Shown here: piece after piece, positions 17,143 to 26,922 of the stretch
How the letters are laid out: each line of letters begins with the position of its first letter
How positions within the stretch are numbered: position 1 is the stretch's first letter
From: Pseudooceanicola spongiae
Lineage (GTDB): Bacteria > Pseudomonadota > Alphaproteobacteria > Rhodobacterales > Rhodobacteraceae
Assembly (NCBI RefSeq): GCF_014899185.1
Contig: NZ_CP045201.1
Location: forward strand, 790,501-854,500
DNA: 64,000 nucleotides
Direction: 5' to 3'
The notes under the pieces: model-generated
What the model saw: only the letters and a program-made list of their open reading frames with translations
Told to the model about the DNA's origin: nothing
Databases searched by the model: none
Position numbers and translations under genes: made by a program

Positions 17143-18758
17143 GATCCGTCCCCGGTTGTCGCGCTGGTCGCCGCAAGAAATCTGTCGCGAAAGGCCTGCA
17201 TGGGCCAAGGGGCGAGCTCTGCGTCCGGTGTCAGGACCGGCGACCACTGCCATGTGTCGAACAGAGCAATGGCCTCGGGTGGGCCGATCAGGTGAATGGG
17301 CACATCCTTGCCGCCATATTGCGACACGAAGCCCGCCGCCTGATGGTCGCCCAGCACGACCAGCAGCGGCGCCTTCGCGCGCGGTAGCGCGGCCCATGAC
17401 AGAACGGTTTGCAGGGAATAGTCCAAGGCTCTTGCGTAGTGATCGCGTATGCGATCCGGATCGGCCCAGACCTCACGTGGGGAGGGACCTGTGACGGCTG
17501 CGGCATCAAAGACGCGTCCGTCACCGATCTGATCCCATGCAACCATTTTGGGCACAGGTGTCCAGGGCGCGTGGCTGGAAATCAGGGCGACCTCGGCCAT
17601 CAGCGGTGCGCCACGGGGCGCGATCCTGTCAAAGGCCGACAGTGTGTACTGGTCCGGCATGGTCACCCAGTTGAAGGGCTGGCCCTGATAGCCCAGATCC
17701 GCGGCGGCGTAGATCGACTGAAACCCAAGAACTGATCCTTCGGGCCAGGGCATGACAATGGCTGGCGCGAAGGCGGCGGTGGCGTAGCCTGCCTTCGTCG
17801 CCAAGCTGAAAAGGGATTGGCGCGGACTGGCCAGCATGGCGTTGTATCGCCGCTGATCCTGGACCTCCAGACCGGTGGCAAACGTGCCGTGGGCAAGCCA
17901 GCTCTGACCGCCAATGACGGGCGATTGTAACCAGCCTGAGCGTGCGACGAGGCCCGCTGTCTCCAGCGCAGCCATGCCAGAGCTCAGAGTGTCGGCATGG
18001 CGCGCGCCGTAGAGAGGGTTGTCGAAGGCGGCGCGACCATAGCTCTCCACGAAGACAATCACCACGTCGCGTCCTTCCAGCCGTGACAGCAGAGCGCTGT
18101 TTTCCTGCCAGGGATCATTGTCAGCGGCACGTTTGAATGCGGCCAGTTCCGCGTGAGAACGGGCAAAATCGCGCAGATGTTCGGCGGCGAGGCGGGAGGT
18201 GAAGGCGGACCCCGGTGGCTGCCAGCCGGTCCATCCGTTCAGCGCAGTACGGATTTCCGCGACACAGAGGCCGACGAACATCAGGGCGACGACTCCCGAA
18301 ATCACTCTCGGCGTTTGAGGCAACTGGCTGCCGGTGCGGGCCCAGAGCCGCAGCGCAAGAAAAAGCAGCGCCGCCCCTGAAGCAAGCAGCAGCAACAGCA
18401 AAAGGCCAGCGAACACAACGCCAGTCCGTCCCACCGTGCCAGACAGCAGCTGCACCCCCGCTGGCAAAAGGTGCATATCCGCCAGAGGATCGAAGCCTCG
18501 GTCAAAAGCGGAAAAGATCGCGAAATCGGCAAGCTTCAGCACGATCATGAACGTCAGCATCAGAGACGCCAGCGCCGCCAGAGGCACGGCCCTGCGCCCT
18601 ATTGCGAGACATCCCAGCAGCAGAACCGGCAGCTCCAGTGGCACGAGGCGCAAAGCCTGCCAGCTCATCGCCGAGGGGTGGTTCGGCTGGATCAGCACGA
18701 GATCGATCAGCAGGGCGGAGGAGGCCAGCGCCATGATCTGTCGCACGCTGCGTCTCAT
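17139..18758 (-). CDS. LTA-synthase-like membrane sulfatase / phosphoglycerol transferase family
   Basis: 539 residues: four or five N-terminal membrane helices (about residues 5-190), then a large periplasmic alkaline-phosphatase-superfamily domain. Metal-site features visible are VIVFVESYGRAAFDN (the E and, downstream, the candidate nucleophile region in GGQSWLAHGTF) and VVLGDHQAAG near the C-terminus, where DH supplies metal ligands. The architecture matches LtaS/OpgB-type phosphoglycerol or phosphoethanolamine transferases. The start at 18758 overlaps the preceding gene (ATGA). The partner enzymes suggest it moves a phospho-alcohol headgroup onto a glycan or lipid. Confidence 0.82.
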   Translation of the reverse strand: MRRSVRQIMALASSALLIDLVLIQPNHPSAMSWQALRLVPLELPVLLLGCLAIGRRAVPLAALASLMLTFMIVLKLADFAIFSAFDRGFDPLADMHLLPAGVQLLSGTVGRTGVVFAGLLLLLLLASGAALLFLALRLWARTGSQLPQTPRVISGVVALMFVGLCVAEIRTALNGWTGWQPPGSAFTSRLAAEHLRDFARSHAELAAFKRAADNDPWQENSALLSRLEGRDVVIVFVESYGRAAFDNPLYGARHADTLSSGMAALETAGLVARSGWLQSPVIGGQSWLAHGTFATGLEVQDQRRYNAMLASPRQSLFSLATKAGYATAAFAPAIVMPWPEGSVLGFQSIYAAADLGYQGQPFNWVTMPDQYTLSAFDRIAPRGAPLMAEVALISSHAPWTPVPKMVAWDQIGDGRVFDAAAVTGPSPREVWADPDRIRDHYARALDYSLQTVLSWAALPRAKAPLLVVLGDHQAAGFVSQYGGKDVPIHLIGPPEAIALFDTWQWSPVLTPDAELAPWPMQAFRDRFLAATSATTGDGS

Positions 18759-19495
18759 TTCCGTCTCGCCAGCCAGATGACGTCCAGCGCAAAGGACCAC
18801 GTCAGCAGCCCGAGCGCGACCAGCGCGATCCATTGGCTGAGCGGAGGCGTGACGAGTGGCGCGAGCATGACGACCAGTGCGCCGATCTGGAGGACACATA
18901 CCAGTTTGCGGCGAAACCGCTGGGGCAGGGGCTGTGCCAGCCAAGGCAGGGCAAAAGAGGCCAGAACGAACAGGTAGCGCATTCCGCCCAGCAGCAGGAC
19001 CCAGACGCCTGCCGCCCCGCTGCGCCAGACGACCAGCGCCAGAAGCAGTCCGAAGACGGCATCGACCTCCATGTCGAAACGCGCGCCCCAGGGTCCCGCC
19101 AGCCCACTACGCCGCGCCAGGGGGCCGTCCAGGCCGTCCAGCGCCAGTGTCATCAGCGCCAGAGCAAAGATCGCCCAGCCGGTTGCGCCCTGCGTCAGGT
19201 CTGGACGCGCGATCGGCAGCAGCATCAGCGCCGCAAGAGCCAGTCGCATGAGTGTCAGCGCATTTGCAGCGCCAAGGTGAGAGCCGCTCCAGTGGCGCCA
19301 CAACAACACTGCCACGGCACCGGAGCCGAGGACGAACCCCAGAACGGGAAGCCAAAAGATGCGCCCCGCGAGCACCCAGGACACCGCCAAAACCACCACT
19401 GTCAGCGCCGCTGAGAGCAGCACATGCTTGGCGATTGGGCGCAGTCCGCTTGGATGGGTCGCGGGGACGCTTTGAGGGGCGTGAGACATTTTCAT
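18755..19495 (-). CDS. CDP-alcohol phosphatidyltransferase family protein
   Basis: 246 residues and about six membrane helices. The complete family motif D-x2-D-G-x2-A-R-x8-G-x3-D-x3-D is present in LDGLDGPLARR through GARFDMEVD. It transfers a phosphatidyl or phospho-alcohol group from a CDP-activated donor in the inner membrane. Two starts are possible (19495, or 19489 after GAGATGAAA). It is the first gene of the seven-gene cluster. The acceptor is not predictable; by context it could make a phospholipid used by the sulfatase-fold transferase next door. Confidence 0.87.
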   Translation of the reverse strand: MKMSHAPQSVPATHPSGLRPIAKHVLLSAALTVVVLAVSWVLAGRIFWLPVLGFVLGSGAVAVLLWRHWSGSHLGAANALTLMRLALAALMLLPIARPDLTQGATGWAIFALALMTLALDGLDGPLARRSGLAGPWGARFDMEVDAVFGLLLALVVWRSGAAGVWVLLLGGMRYLFVLASFALPWLAQPLPQRFRRKLVCVLQIGALVVMLAPLVTPPLSQWIALVALGLLTWSFALDVIWLARRK

Positions 19496-19569
19496 CTCAA
19501 ACGAAGCGTCGCCATGGGTCCTGCTGTCAACCTTGTTGCTGTTTACGTAGAGGAATACGCCGCATAGGT

Positions 19570-19586
19570 TGAACTGGATCAGTTCA
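19570..19586. promoter_or_regulatory. 17-bp palindrome before the cytochrome b561 gene
   Basis: TGAACTG-GAT-CAGTTCA is a perfect 7-bp inverted repeat, immediately before the AGAGGAG ribosome-binding region of the b561 gene and within the divergent intergenic region. It could be an operator or a small 5' hairpin. Confidence 0.4.
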
Positions 19587-19609
19587 GAGGAGTGACTGCT
19601 TTGAGGCGC

Positions 19610-20155
19610 ATGTCACAAACCGGCGAACCGCTGCGATATGTCTCCGCTGCGCGAGCGCTGCATTGGGTGACCGCTCTGCTGGTGCTCAGCACTCTTCCGG
19701 CGGGGTTGGTGATGGTGCAGGAGGGCTTGTCGCGTCCGCTGCAGAACGGGCTTTTTCTGTATCACAAGAATATTGGTCCGATCGTGCTGATACTCGTCAT
19801 GTTGCGCCTTGTGCTGCGTGTTTTGAAGCGGCCACCGCCGATGCCTGATAGCGTGTCTCGTCCTCAGGCGATTGCGGCCGGGGTTGTTCACGCCCTGCTC
19901 TATCTCACGCTGCTGCTGATGGCAGTGTCGGGCATCATTCGCGTTCAGGCGGGCGGGTATCCGATGGAATTCTGGGATCCGCTGATGGGCGGCCTGATCG
20001 GCAGAGATGAGACCCTGGCCGAGGCCGCCAGTGCATTTCACGCGCTGTGCAAAACGGTGCTGATTGTCCTGCTTGCGGGCCATGTCGGAGCCGCGATGAT
20101 ACACGGGCTGATCAAGCGTGACGGTGTCTTCAGCCGGATGTGGCCTCCGGTGTGA
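19610..20155 (+). CDS. Cytochrome b561
   Basis: 181 residues and four membrane helices, with candidate haem ligands in AARALHWVT, FLYHKNIG, VVHALLYL and AGHVGAAMIHG. This is the bacterial b561 (CybB-like) electron carrier of the inner membrane. The start is uncertain: ATG 19610, TTG 19601 (8 bp after AGGAG) or GTG 19592 are all in frame. It is transcribed away from the lipid/ABC cluster. No cognate periplasmic partner (YceI, catalase-like) is adjacent. Confidence 0.9.
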   Translation: MSQTGEPLRYVSAARALHWVTALLVLSTLPAGLVMVQEGLSRPLQNGLFLYHKNIGPIVLILVMLRLVLRVLKRPPPMPDSVSRPQAIAAGVVHALLYLTLLLMAVSGIIRVQAGGYPMEFWDPLMGGLIGRDETLAEAASAFHALCKTVLIVLLAGHVGAAMIHGLIKRDGVFSRMWPPV

Positions 20156-20340
20156 GGCGGTTGTGCGTGTTTTGCGGGGCGGGCCGTATCCCCGTGTTCT
20201 TTGGACGTCGCAAAAGAGGACTCCGGTGCGTCGCGCTGTCGTAAAGCGTCATGTTTGCGGCGCAGATGTGACGCTGAGGCGGGGCCTTTTGTGCAAAGTC
20301 TCTGAAAGCCTGAAAGGCCAACCTCACGAAAGCAGAGCGC

Positions 20341-21639
20341 ATGATTAAAGTACTGTCCGGGATCTGGGCCCTTTTGCTGGGCATCGTCCTCATCATGCTG
20401 GGCAACGGCATGCACTTCACGCTTATCGGGTTGCGCGGCGGGATCGAGGGGTTTTCAGCCGGGGCACTGGCGATTGTCACCTCGGGATATTTCGTGGGCT
20501 TTCTGGCGGGTGCGCGGATGAGCCCCGTTCTGATCCGCAGGGTCGGTCATGTCCGCGTCTTCGCAGCGCTCGCCAGTTTCATGTCGGCAGGGCTGATCGC
20601 CTTTCCGCTGCTGACCGACCCCATCGCCTGGACCATACTGCGCTTGGCGGTGGGTTTTTGCATGTCGGGGGTCTATGTCACGGCCGAGAGCTGGCTGAAC
20701 AATGCGGCCACCAATGAAACACGCGGCAAGGTTCTGTCAGCTTACATGATCGCGCAGACGCTGGGGATCATCGGCGCGCAGGGGTTGTTGAGCCTGGGCG
20801 ACGCCGGGACCTCCACGCTCTTTATCGGCGCATCGATCCTTGTCTCCCTCGCCTTTGCGCCGATCCTGCTGTCCGTGGCGCCTGCGCCTGCCGTCGAGGT
20901 GGCGCGACCGATGCCTTTGCGCACCCTTTTCGCCGGCTCGCCCCTTGGCACGGTGGGGATCTTTCTGCTGGGCAGTGTCTATGCCACGCAATCCGGCATG
21001 GGGGCGGTCTTTGGCAGCCAGATCGGTCTGACGACGGCGCAGATTGCCTTGTTCATCGCGATGCTGTTTGCCGGGGCCTTGGTGCTGCAATATCCCATTG
21101 GCTGGTTGTCGGACCAGATGGACCGGCGCAAACTGATCTTCGGCGCTGCCGTTGTGGGTGCGGCCTCCTGCGGGTTGGGATGGGGGACAAGCGGCGACCT
21201 GTGGCCTCTCATGGTGGCTGCATTTTTCGCGGGCGGTGTGACCACGCCGCTCTACGCGCTGTTTCTCGCCTTCACCAATGACGCCCTTTCCGCAGAGGAG
21301 ATGCCGGCGGCGTCCGGGGGCCTTGTCTTCACGTTCGGGCTGGGCGCAATTGCAGGCCCGTTGAGCACAGGTTGGGCCATGCAGGGGTTAGGGCCGTCTG
21401 CCTTTTGGCTCGTGCTCGGGACGACCTTTTGCGCCATCGCTCTTTATGCGCTCTACCGTATGACGCAGCGCGCGGTTATCCCGGTCGATGACACCGAAAG
21501 CTATCTGAATGTTCTGCCCTCAAGTTCGCCCGTCGCGGTGGAAGCTGCGGGGGTCTGGGCCGCCGAAAACGCCGAGGCGGACAGGGAGGCTGCATCGAAC
21601 GTGGAAGAGCGCAACCCGGGGCAGAGCCTCAAGCGTTGA
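20341..21639 (+). CDS. MFS transporter (YcaD-like)
   Basis: 432 residues with twelve predicted helices and the MFS loop motif as GARMSPVLIRRVGHVRVF between helices 2 and 3. Other family features are RLAVGFCMSGVYVTAESWLN and, in the second half, LSDQMDRRKLIFG. It is similar in layout to YcaD-type transporters of unknown substrate. A polar, acidic C-terminal tail of about 50 residues follows the last helix. It ends 16 bp before the P-loop kinase gene, so the two are probably cotranscribed. Confidence 0.9.
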   Translation: MIKVLSGIWALLLGIVLIMLGNGMHFTLIGLRGGIEGFSAGALAIVTSGYFVGFLAGARMSPVLIRRVGHVRVFAALASFMSAGLIAFPLLTDPIAWTILRLAVGFCMSGVYVTAESWLNNAATNETRGKVLSAYMIAQTLGIIGAQGLLSLGDAGTSTLFIGASILVSLAFAPILLSVAPAPAVEVARPMPLRTLFAGSPLGTVGIFLLGSVYATQSGMGAVFGSQIGLTTAQIALFIAMLFAGALVLQYPIGWLSDQMDRRKLIFGAAVVGAASCGLGWGTSGDLWPLMVAAFFAGGVTTPLYALFLAFTNDALSAEEMPAASGGLVFTFGLGAIAGPLSTGWAMQGLGPSAFWLVLGTTFCAIALYALYRMTQRAVIPVDDTESYLNVLPSSSPVAVEAAGVWAAENAEADREAASNVEERNPGQSLKR

Positions 21640-21655
21640 TCTGAAGGAGGACGGC

Positions 21656-22291
21656 ATGTCGCAGCCAATAGACTTTGATGAACTGGTCGTGCAGATGGCG
21701 CGCCTCTCAAAAGGGCCAGAGCGCAGGATTGTCGCGCTCGCCGGTCCGCCCGGTGCGGGCAAGAGCCATCTCTCGGCTTTGCTTCTGGAGCGTCTTCAGG
21801 TGGTGATGCCCGGGGGCGCGACGATCCTGCCGATGGACGGCTATCACTATGATGACCTGATCCTGGGGCCGCGCGGTGATCTTGCGCGCAAAGGCGCACC
21901 GCACACATTTGACGTCGGGGGATTGAAAAGCACCATCGCGCGTGTGGCGGCCGCCGATGTGCCCGTCGCGGTTCCTGTGTTCGATCGAAGCCTGGAGATC
22001 GCGCGCGCAGGCGCAAGGATCATCGGCCCCGAAGTCCCTCTGGTGATCGTCGAGGGGAATTACCTGCTGCTGAAGGATCCCGCGTGGTTGGGGCTTGAAC
22101 CCTACTTTGACATGACAATGATGATCGATGTGCCTGAGGCGGTCCTGCGAAAACGGCTGCTCCGGAGGTGGGCGCATTTGCCGAAAGATGAGGCCGAGGC
22201 CAAAGTGGCGCAAAACGATCTGATCAATATGCAGCAAGTCCTTGCAAACAGTCGGCCCGCCGATTTCACGCTGAACAATTCTGCTGAGTGA
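21656..22291 (+). CDS. P-loop kinase, uridine-kinase/FrcK-like
   Basis: 211 residues. The Walker A is GPPGAGKS, followed by the uridine-kinase-like MDGYHYDD and, later, VIVEGNYLLL and LRKRLLRRW. The family phosphorylates nucleosides, pantothenate or sugars (FrcK acts on fructose in rhizobia). The ATG at 21656 has AAGGAGG at 5 bp spacing; the longer frame from 21509 lies inside the MFS gene. The substrate cannot be told from sequence. Confidence 0.85.
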   Translation: MSQPIDFDELVVQMARLSKGPERRIVALAGPPGAGKSHLSALLLERLQVVMPGGATILPMDGYHYDDLILGPRGDLARKGAPHTFDVGGLKSTIARVAAADVPVAVPVFDRSLEIARAGARIIGPEVPLVIVEGNYLLLKDPAWLGLEPYFDMTMMIDVPEAVLRKRLLRRWAHLPKDEAEAKVAQNDLINMQQVLANSRPADFTLNNSAE

Positions 22292-22380
22292 TCTGGGGGG
22301 GAGGACCCCCGGCACGCCAAGGCGCGAGACTGAGCGGAAATACTGCTGTCCTGCATAGACTTCGCCGCGTGTTATTGAAG

Positions 22381-23334
22381 ATGCAAGGAACAGGGGATAA
22401 GGTCAGGGAGCCTTGCAGACGGGACATCGCCGTGACGACCACAATCAAGCTCGCTCTCGGCAGCCTTTTGATCGGGGCTCTGGTTCTTGGCCTCAAGGTT
22501 CTGGCGTGGTGGATCACAGGATCTGTCGCTCTGCTGTCGGATGCCCTTGAAAGCACCGTCAATATCGCGACCGCCATCGCGGCAATCATTGCCATTCGGA
22601 TCGCCAGCCGACCCGCGGACGCCAACCACCCCTACGGTCACCACAAGGCGGAGTACTTCAGCGCGGTGCTGGAAGGGGTGATGATCATCCTCGCTGCCCT
22701 GCTGATCCTGCGCGAAGCCTATGCAGGTCTGGCAAACCCGATAGGGGTGGAAACACCTGTTTTGGGGCTGGTTCTGAATGGTGTGGCGACGGCCATCAAT
22801 GGGGCCTGGGCCTGGGTCCTGATCAGCCGTGGCAAAACCCTGAAATCTCCGGCCCTTGTCGCTGATGGAAGACATCTGATCACGGATGTCTTCACCTCGG
22901 GCGGGGTGGCGCTGGGGTTGGTGCTGGCGGTTGTGACGGGATGGTGGATACTGGACCCGGCGATGGCGGCACTTGTCGCGGTGAATATCCTCTGGTCAGG
23001 CTCGAAAGTGGTCAAGGAATCCCTGAGCAGTCTGATGGATGAGGCGGTGCCCGAAGACACCCTGAAGACAGTGCAGCAGGTTATCATACGTGAGGCCGGT
23101 GGCGCGCTTGAGGCGCATGACGTGCGCACCAGACAGGCCGGGACCGTGACCTTCATCGACTTTCACCTTGTGGTTCCGGGTGAGACGACCGTGTTTGATG
23201 CCCATGAAATCTGCGATCGGGTCGAGGCTGCGCTGGCCGACGCCGTTGCAGGCGCTAGGATCACCATTCACGTCGAACCTGAACACAAGACCAAGCCAAC
23301 CGGCATTGCTGTGGGATGTGACCCAGCGATGTAG
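22381..23334 (+). CDS. Cation diffusion facilitator (CDF) metal exporter
   Basis: About 317 residues. Six membrane helices carry the metal-site motifs SDALEST (helix 2) and HLITDVFTS (helix 5), with HPYGHHKAEYF between. The C-terminal cytoplasmic ferredoxin-like domain includes VRTRQAGTVTFIDFHLVVPG and ends with IHVEPEHK. It exports Zn2+, Fe2+, Co2+ or Mn2+ in exchange for protons. The start is uncertain: ATG 22381 or GTG 22432 (just before VTTTIKLALGS) are both possible. A short G-rich/C-rich hairpin lies between the kinase stop and this gene. Confidence 0.92.
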   Translation: MQGTGDKVREPCRRDIAVTTTIKLALGSLLIGALVLGLKVLAWWITGSVALLSDALESTVNIATAIAAIIAIRIASRPADANHPYGHHKAEYFSAVLEGVMIILAALLILREAYAGLANPIGVETPVLGLVLNGVATAINGAWAWVLISRGKTLKSPALVADGRHLITDVFTSGGVALGLVLAVVTGWWILDPAMAALVAVNILWSGSKVVKESLSSLMDEAVPEDTLKTVQQVIIREAGGALEAHDVRTRQAGTVTFIDFHLVVPGETTVFDAHEICDRVEAALADAVAGARITIHVEPEHKTKPTGIAVGCDPAM

Positions 23335-24141
23335 ACGGTCACGAGATAGGATGGCTGCGGTGCGTATCGAGTTCAGGCAACGCAAAGGCTGATTTTTGCA
23401 GCCGCTTTGTTTTCGGAATGTGGATACCCTAGGCAGCGACGTTCCTAGCCAGCATTTGTGGACTGGTTTGCGACTATTATGTTCGCAGAGGAATCAAGTC
23501 TCTCTCTGGCGACACCTCGTATACTTAAGGGGCCGCGATGAACATTTTGTTGAAGCTTGCCTCTGAGCGCAGATCCCGCAACACGAAGGCGACCATGGTC
23601 TGCTGCGTCTACAGCTTGGGCTTTTGTCGCGCCGTCATCCAACTGAGAATGACGGGGGGTGGTTCTGTCTGCCGGAAGGACCGATGTCGGCAAGTGCTTC
23701 TTGGAACGAACGGCGAGCCCAGTTGTAGCTCGGGTCCTCCTTTAGGTGGGGCACAATGAGTACAGGAAAGTGATCCTCCACTGCCGCTTGGTCCGGTCAA
23801 GTTCCGTTCGTGCCGCGCTTGTAAATCACGTCTTGGACTGAAGCGGCGTCATCTTTCCGTTAGAAATTGGATCAGGCATTCGGCGCTAATCGTAGTGCAG
23901 TTTGCGGCAGATGATAGACACCTGTGGCGCATAACGAGGACTGCCAATGTGGGGTTTTGCAGAGCCCTTCGCGATGCAGTGCAAGAAGAAAATGGTAGGG
24001 GTGTGGACAAAAGGCGTTCTCCGTATGTGGCGGCGGGTGGTCGCGAATGCTGGAACTAGTTCTACAGCGCTGTGTGGCTGTGTGGCTGTGGGGTTAAAAA
24101 CAACTTATCAATTTAAGCTCAATGGCCAGACGTTTTTTAAA
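23335..24141. other. Non-coding stretch outside the island's left end
   Basis: About 0.8 kb after the CDF gene. Open frames here are short, overlap on both strands and lack ribosome-binding sites or recognisable domains. Nothing specific is seen; it may be decayed sequence flanking the integration point. Confidence 0.5.
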
Positions 24142-24157
24142 GCTCCGGCGGTAGGGA
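24142..24157 (+). repeat. Left attachment-site copy of the tRNA-Asn 3' end
   Basis: Sixteen bases identical to 53642-53657 of the tRNA-Asn gene, in direct orientation, with 18 of 19 matching if extended. The following CCGGAGC also lets the site fold as a 7-bp hairpin with GCTCCGG, so it may double as a terminator-like structure before CAAAACTTTTC. Confidence 0.65.
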
Positions 24158-24225
24158 CCGGAGCCAAAACTTTTCTCCCGTAAGTCATTGAAATATATGG
24201 CGATCTGTCGCTTCCATCCGTGCGT

Positions 24226-24247
24226 TATGTCACAGTCTTATGTCACA
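24226..24247 (+). repeat. Left recombinase-arm-type repeats
   Basis: TATGTCACA at 24226-24234 and 24239-24247, separated by GTCT. The same pair with the same 13-bp period occurs at the other end of the island (53563-53584). Confidence 0.6.
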
Positions 24248-24428
24248 CTTTCACCAAGGGGCAAATTTGCTGAAGACCCAGATGATCGTCGATCTGCCGC
24301 TGCGATTTATTGGGGGTGCCGGAGAGGGGGCCGCCTCGAATTGGGAGATCTCCCTGGCCATCAGCAACTTCACCGCTTCGCGGCAGGTTCGGTCTTGTTC
24401 TGGACCGTATTTCATGCGCTTTTGCCGC

Positions 24429-25325
<897 letters not shown>

Positions 25326-25341
25326 GGGGCGTGGTTCTTTG

Positions 25342-25370
25342 CCTCCCGTGCGCCGATGGCACACGGGAGG
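25342..25370. terminator. Hairpin between convergent bluB and queF
   Basis: A perfect 9-bp stem (CCTCCCGTG/CACGGGAGG) with an 11-base loop between two convergent genes. It probably ends transcription from both sides, although neither flank has a clear T-run. Confidence 0.55.
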
Positions 25371-25380
25371 AACACGACGC

Positions 25381-25842
25381 TCAGCCGCGGCCGCGATAGG
25401 GCGGGACGCCTTGATCCGGGATCCACACGTCAGCCGGCGTGGCGCCGGTTTGCCAGAAGACGTCGATCGGAATGCCACCGCGCGGATACCAGTATCCGCC
25501 GATGCGCAGCCAGCGCGGCGACAGCAGATCGACCAGGCGCCGGGCGATAGAGATCGTGCAGTCCTCGTGAAAGGCGCCGTGATTGCGGAATGCTCCGAGG
25601 AACAGCTTGAGGGATTTCGATTCAACCAGAAACGCATCGGGCACGTAGTCGATGACCAGATGCGCAAAGTCCGGCTGTCCGGTCATCGGGCAGAGAGAGG
25701 TGAACTCTGGCGCGGTGAAACGCACGCAGTAGGACACGTCGGCCTGCGGGTTGGCGACGCGCTCCAGCACGGCGTCTTCGGGGGAGGCGGGCAGGTCGGT
25801 CTTGCCGCCGAGTTGTGTCAGGTCGCTGTAGATGGTTTGCAT
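25381..25842 (-). CDS. queF: NADPH-dependent 7-cyano-7-deazaguanine reductase QueF
   Basis: Reduces preQ0 to preQ1 in queuosine synthesis. The 153-residue protein is the short (unimodular) type. The catalytic cysteine is in [14 protein letters not shown], the aspartate is in the same motif, and the family motif [20 protein letters not shown] is present. The ATG at 25842 has a GAGGAGA site; longer open frame upstream overlaps queE. It is last in the queC-D-E-F operon, 19 bp after queE. Confidence 0.96.
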   Translation of the reverse strand: MQTIYSDLTQLGGKTDLPASPEDAVLERVANPQADVSYCVRFTAPEFTSLCPMTGQPDFAHLVIDYVPDAFLVESKSLKLFLGAFRNHGAFHEDCTISIARRLVDLLSPRWLRIGGYWYPRGGIPIDVFWQTGATPADVWIPDQGVPPYRGRG

Positions 25843-25861
25843 GTGTTTCTCCTCAACCGGG

Positions 25862-26572
25862 TCAGACCCCGCGTTTGTTGCCCCAGAGCAGGACGTGAAG
25901 TTGCGGCAGCACCCGAGGCGCGAACCAGCCGTCAGCCATGACCTTTTCGACCAGCCAGAGCAGCTTGTCCGACAGGTCTTGCGGGTTGAGGGGAACGGAG
26001 GGATCGACCTCAGGATTGCCGGGCTGCAGATAGAGAGGCAGGGCGGGGTATCTCTCGGCCGCCTTTTGCGCCCAGACATAGTCCCGGTCGTCGAAAATAA
26101 CGATTTTCATGACGACCTGCCGGGCTGTTTCCGCCGCCGCAAGGCAGCTCTCGAACGCGTCCCAGTCGACGGTTTCGCCGCTGGACGGCGGTTTCGGGCT
26201 GAGCACCAAGGTATCAAGATCCGCGAACCATGGCTTTGCGATCGAGCCTTGGGTCTCACAGGCGAAGCGGTAGCCCGCAGCGTGGCCCTGAACAATGAGC
26301 TGGCTGAAGTCCTGAATGGCGGGGTTGCCGCCCGACAGCGAGACGGTCAGCGGTTTGCCTTGTGAAAGGCGTGAGATCTCGTCCCAGACGTCATCTGTCG
26401 TCATGGCGGCCCAAGTGTGGCGAAAAGCCGGGTCCACCGCATGCAAGCTGTCACACCACGTGCAGCGATAATCGCAGCCACCCGTGCGCACAAAGACCGT
26501 AGGCTCACCGATCAGGGCGCCTTCACCCTGGATCGTCGGACCGAAGATTTCAGCGATACGCAGCCGGCTCAT
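25862..26572 (-). CDS. queE: 7-carboxy-7-deazaguanine synthase QueE
   Basis: A radical-SAM enzyme converting 6-carboxytetrahydropterin to 7-carboxy-7-deazaguanine. 236 residues with [15 protein letters not shown] at the start and the [4Fe-4S] motif C-x3-C-x2-C in [11 protein letters not shown], then [11 protein letters not shown] as the SAM-binding glycine-rich element. The start at 26572 overlaps the queD stop (ATGA). Confidence 0.96.
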   Translation of the reverse strand: MSRLRIAEIFGPTIQGEGALIGEPTVFVRTGGCDYRCTWCDSLHAVDPAFRHTWAAMTTDDVWDEISRLSQGKPLTVSLSGGNPAIQDFSQLIVQGHAAGYRFACETQGSIAKPWFADLDTLVLSPKPPSSGETVDWDAFESCLAAAETARQVVMKIVIFDDRDYVWAQKAAERYPALPLYLQPGNPEVDPSVPLNPQDLSDKLLWLVEKVMADGWFAPRVLPQLHVLLWGNKRGV

Positions 26573-26922
26573 GGTCGGTATTCTGCCCAGGTCTTTGGCG
26601 TCTCGCTGACCTTCACCGCGGTTGTTTCCGGCCAGCGCGCAGCACACCAGTCATAGAAATACCGCGCCATGTTTTCACCCGTGGAGGGGATGTCCATGAC
26701 GTCGTTCAGATGTCGATGATCGAAGGTCTCGTCGATATATGTCTTCAGTGGCTTGAGCGCGCCGTAGTCCCGCACGAACCCGTCTGCGTTCAGGGTTTGC
26801 GCCGCAAGTTCGACGATCACGACGTAGTTGTGACCATGCAGGCGCGCGCACTGGTGCCCGTTTGGCAGGTGAGACAGTTGATGCGAGGCGGAGAAGTGGA
26901 ATTCCTTAGTAATCCGATACAT
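26569..26922 (-). CDS. queD: 6-carboxy-5,6,7,8-tetrahydropterin synthase QueD
   Basis: 117 residues. Zinc histidines are in FSASHQLSH and LHGHNY, with the catalytic cysteine in [10 protein letters not shown], the FDHRHLND motif and the conserved E in PSTGENMA. It makes 6-carboxytetrahydropterin from dihydroneopterin triphosphate. Its ATG overlaps the queC stop by 1 bp. Confidence 0.96.
   Translation of the reverse strand: MYRITKEFHFSASHQLSHLPNGHQCARLHGHNYVVIVELAAQTLNADGFVRDYGALKPLKTYIDETFDHRHLNDVMDIPSTGENMARYFYDWCAARWPETTAVKVSETPKTWAEYRP

Noticed and set aside
24142..24165. The GCTCCGG/CCGGAGC hairpin as a simple terminator
   Set aside because: It can fold, but the 16-bp identity to the tRNA-Asn 3' end and the matching paired repeats at both ends explain it better as an attachment site.
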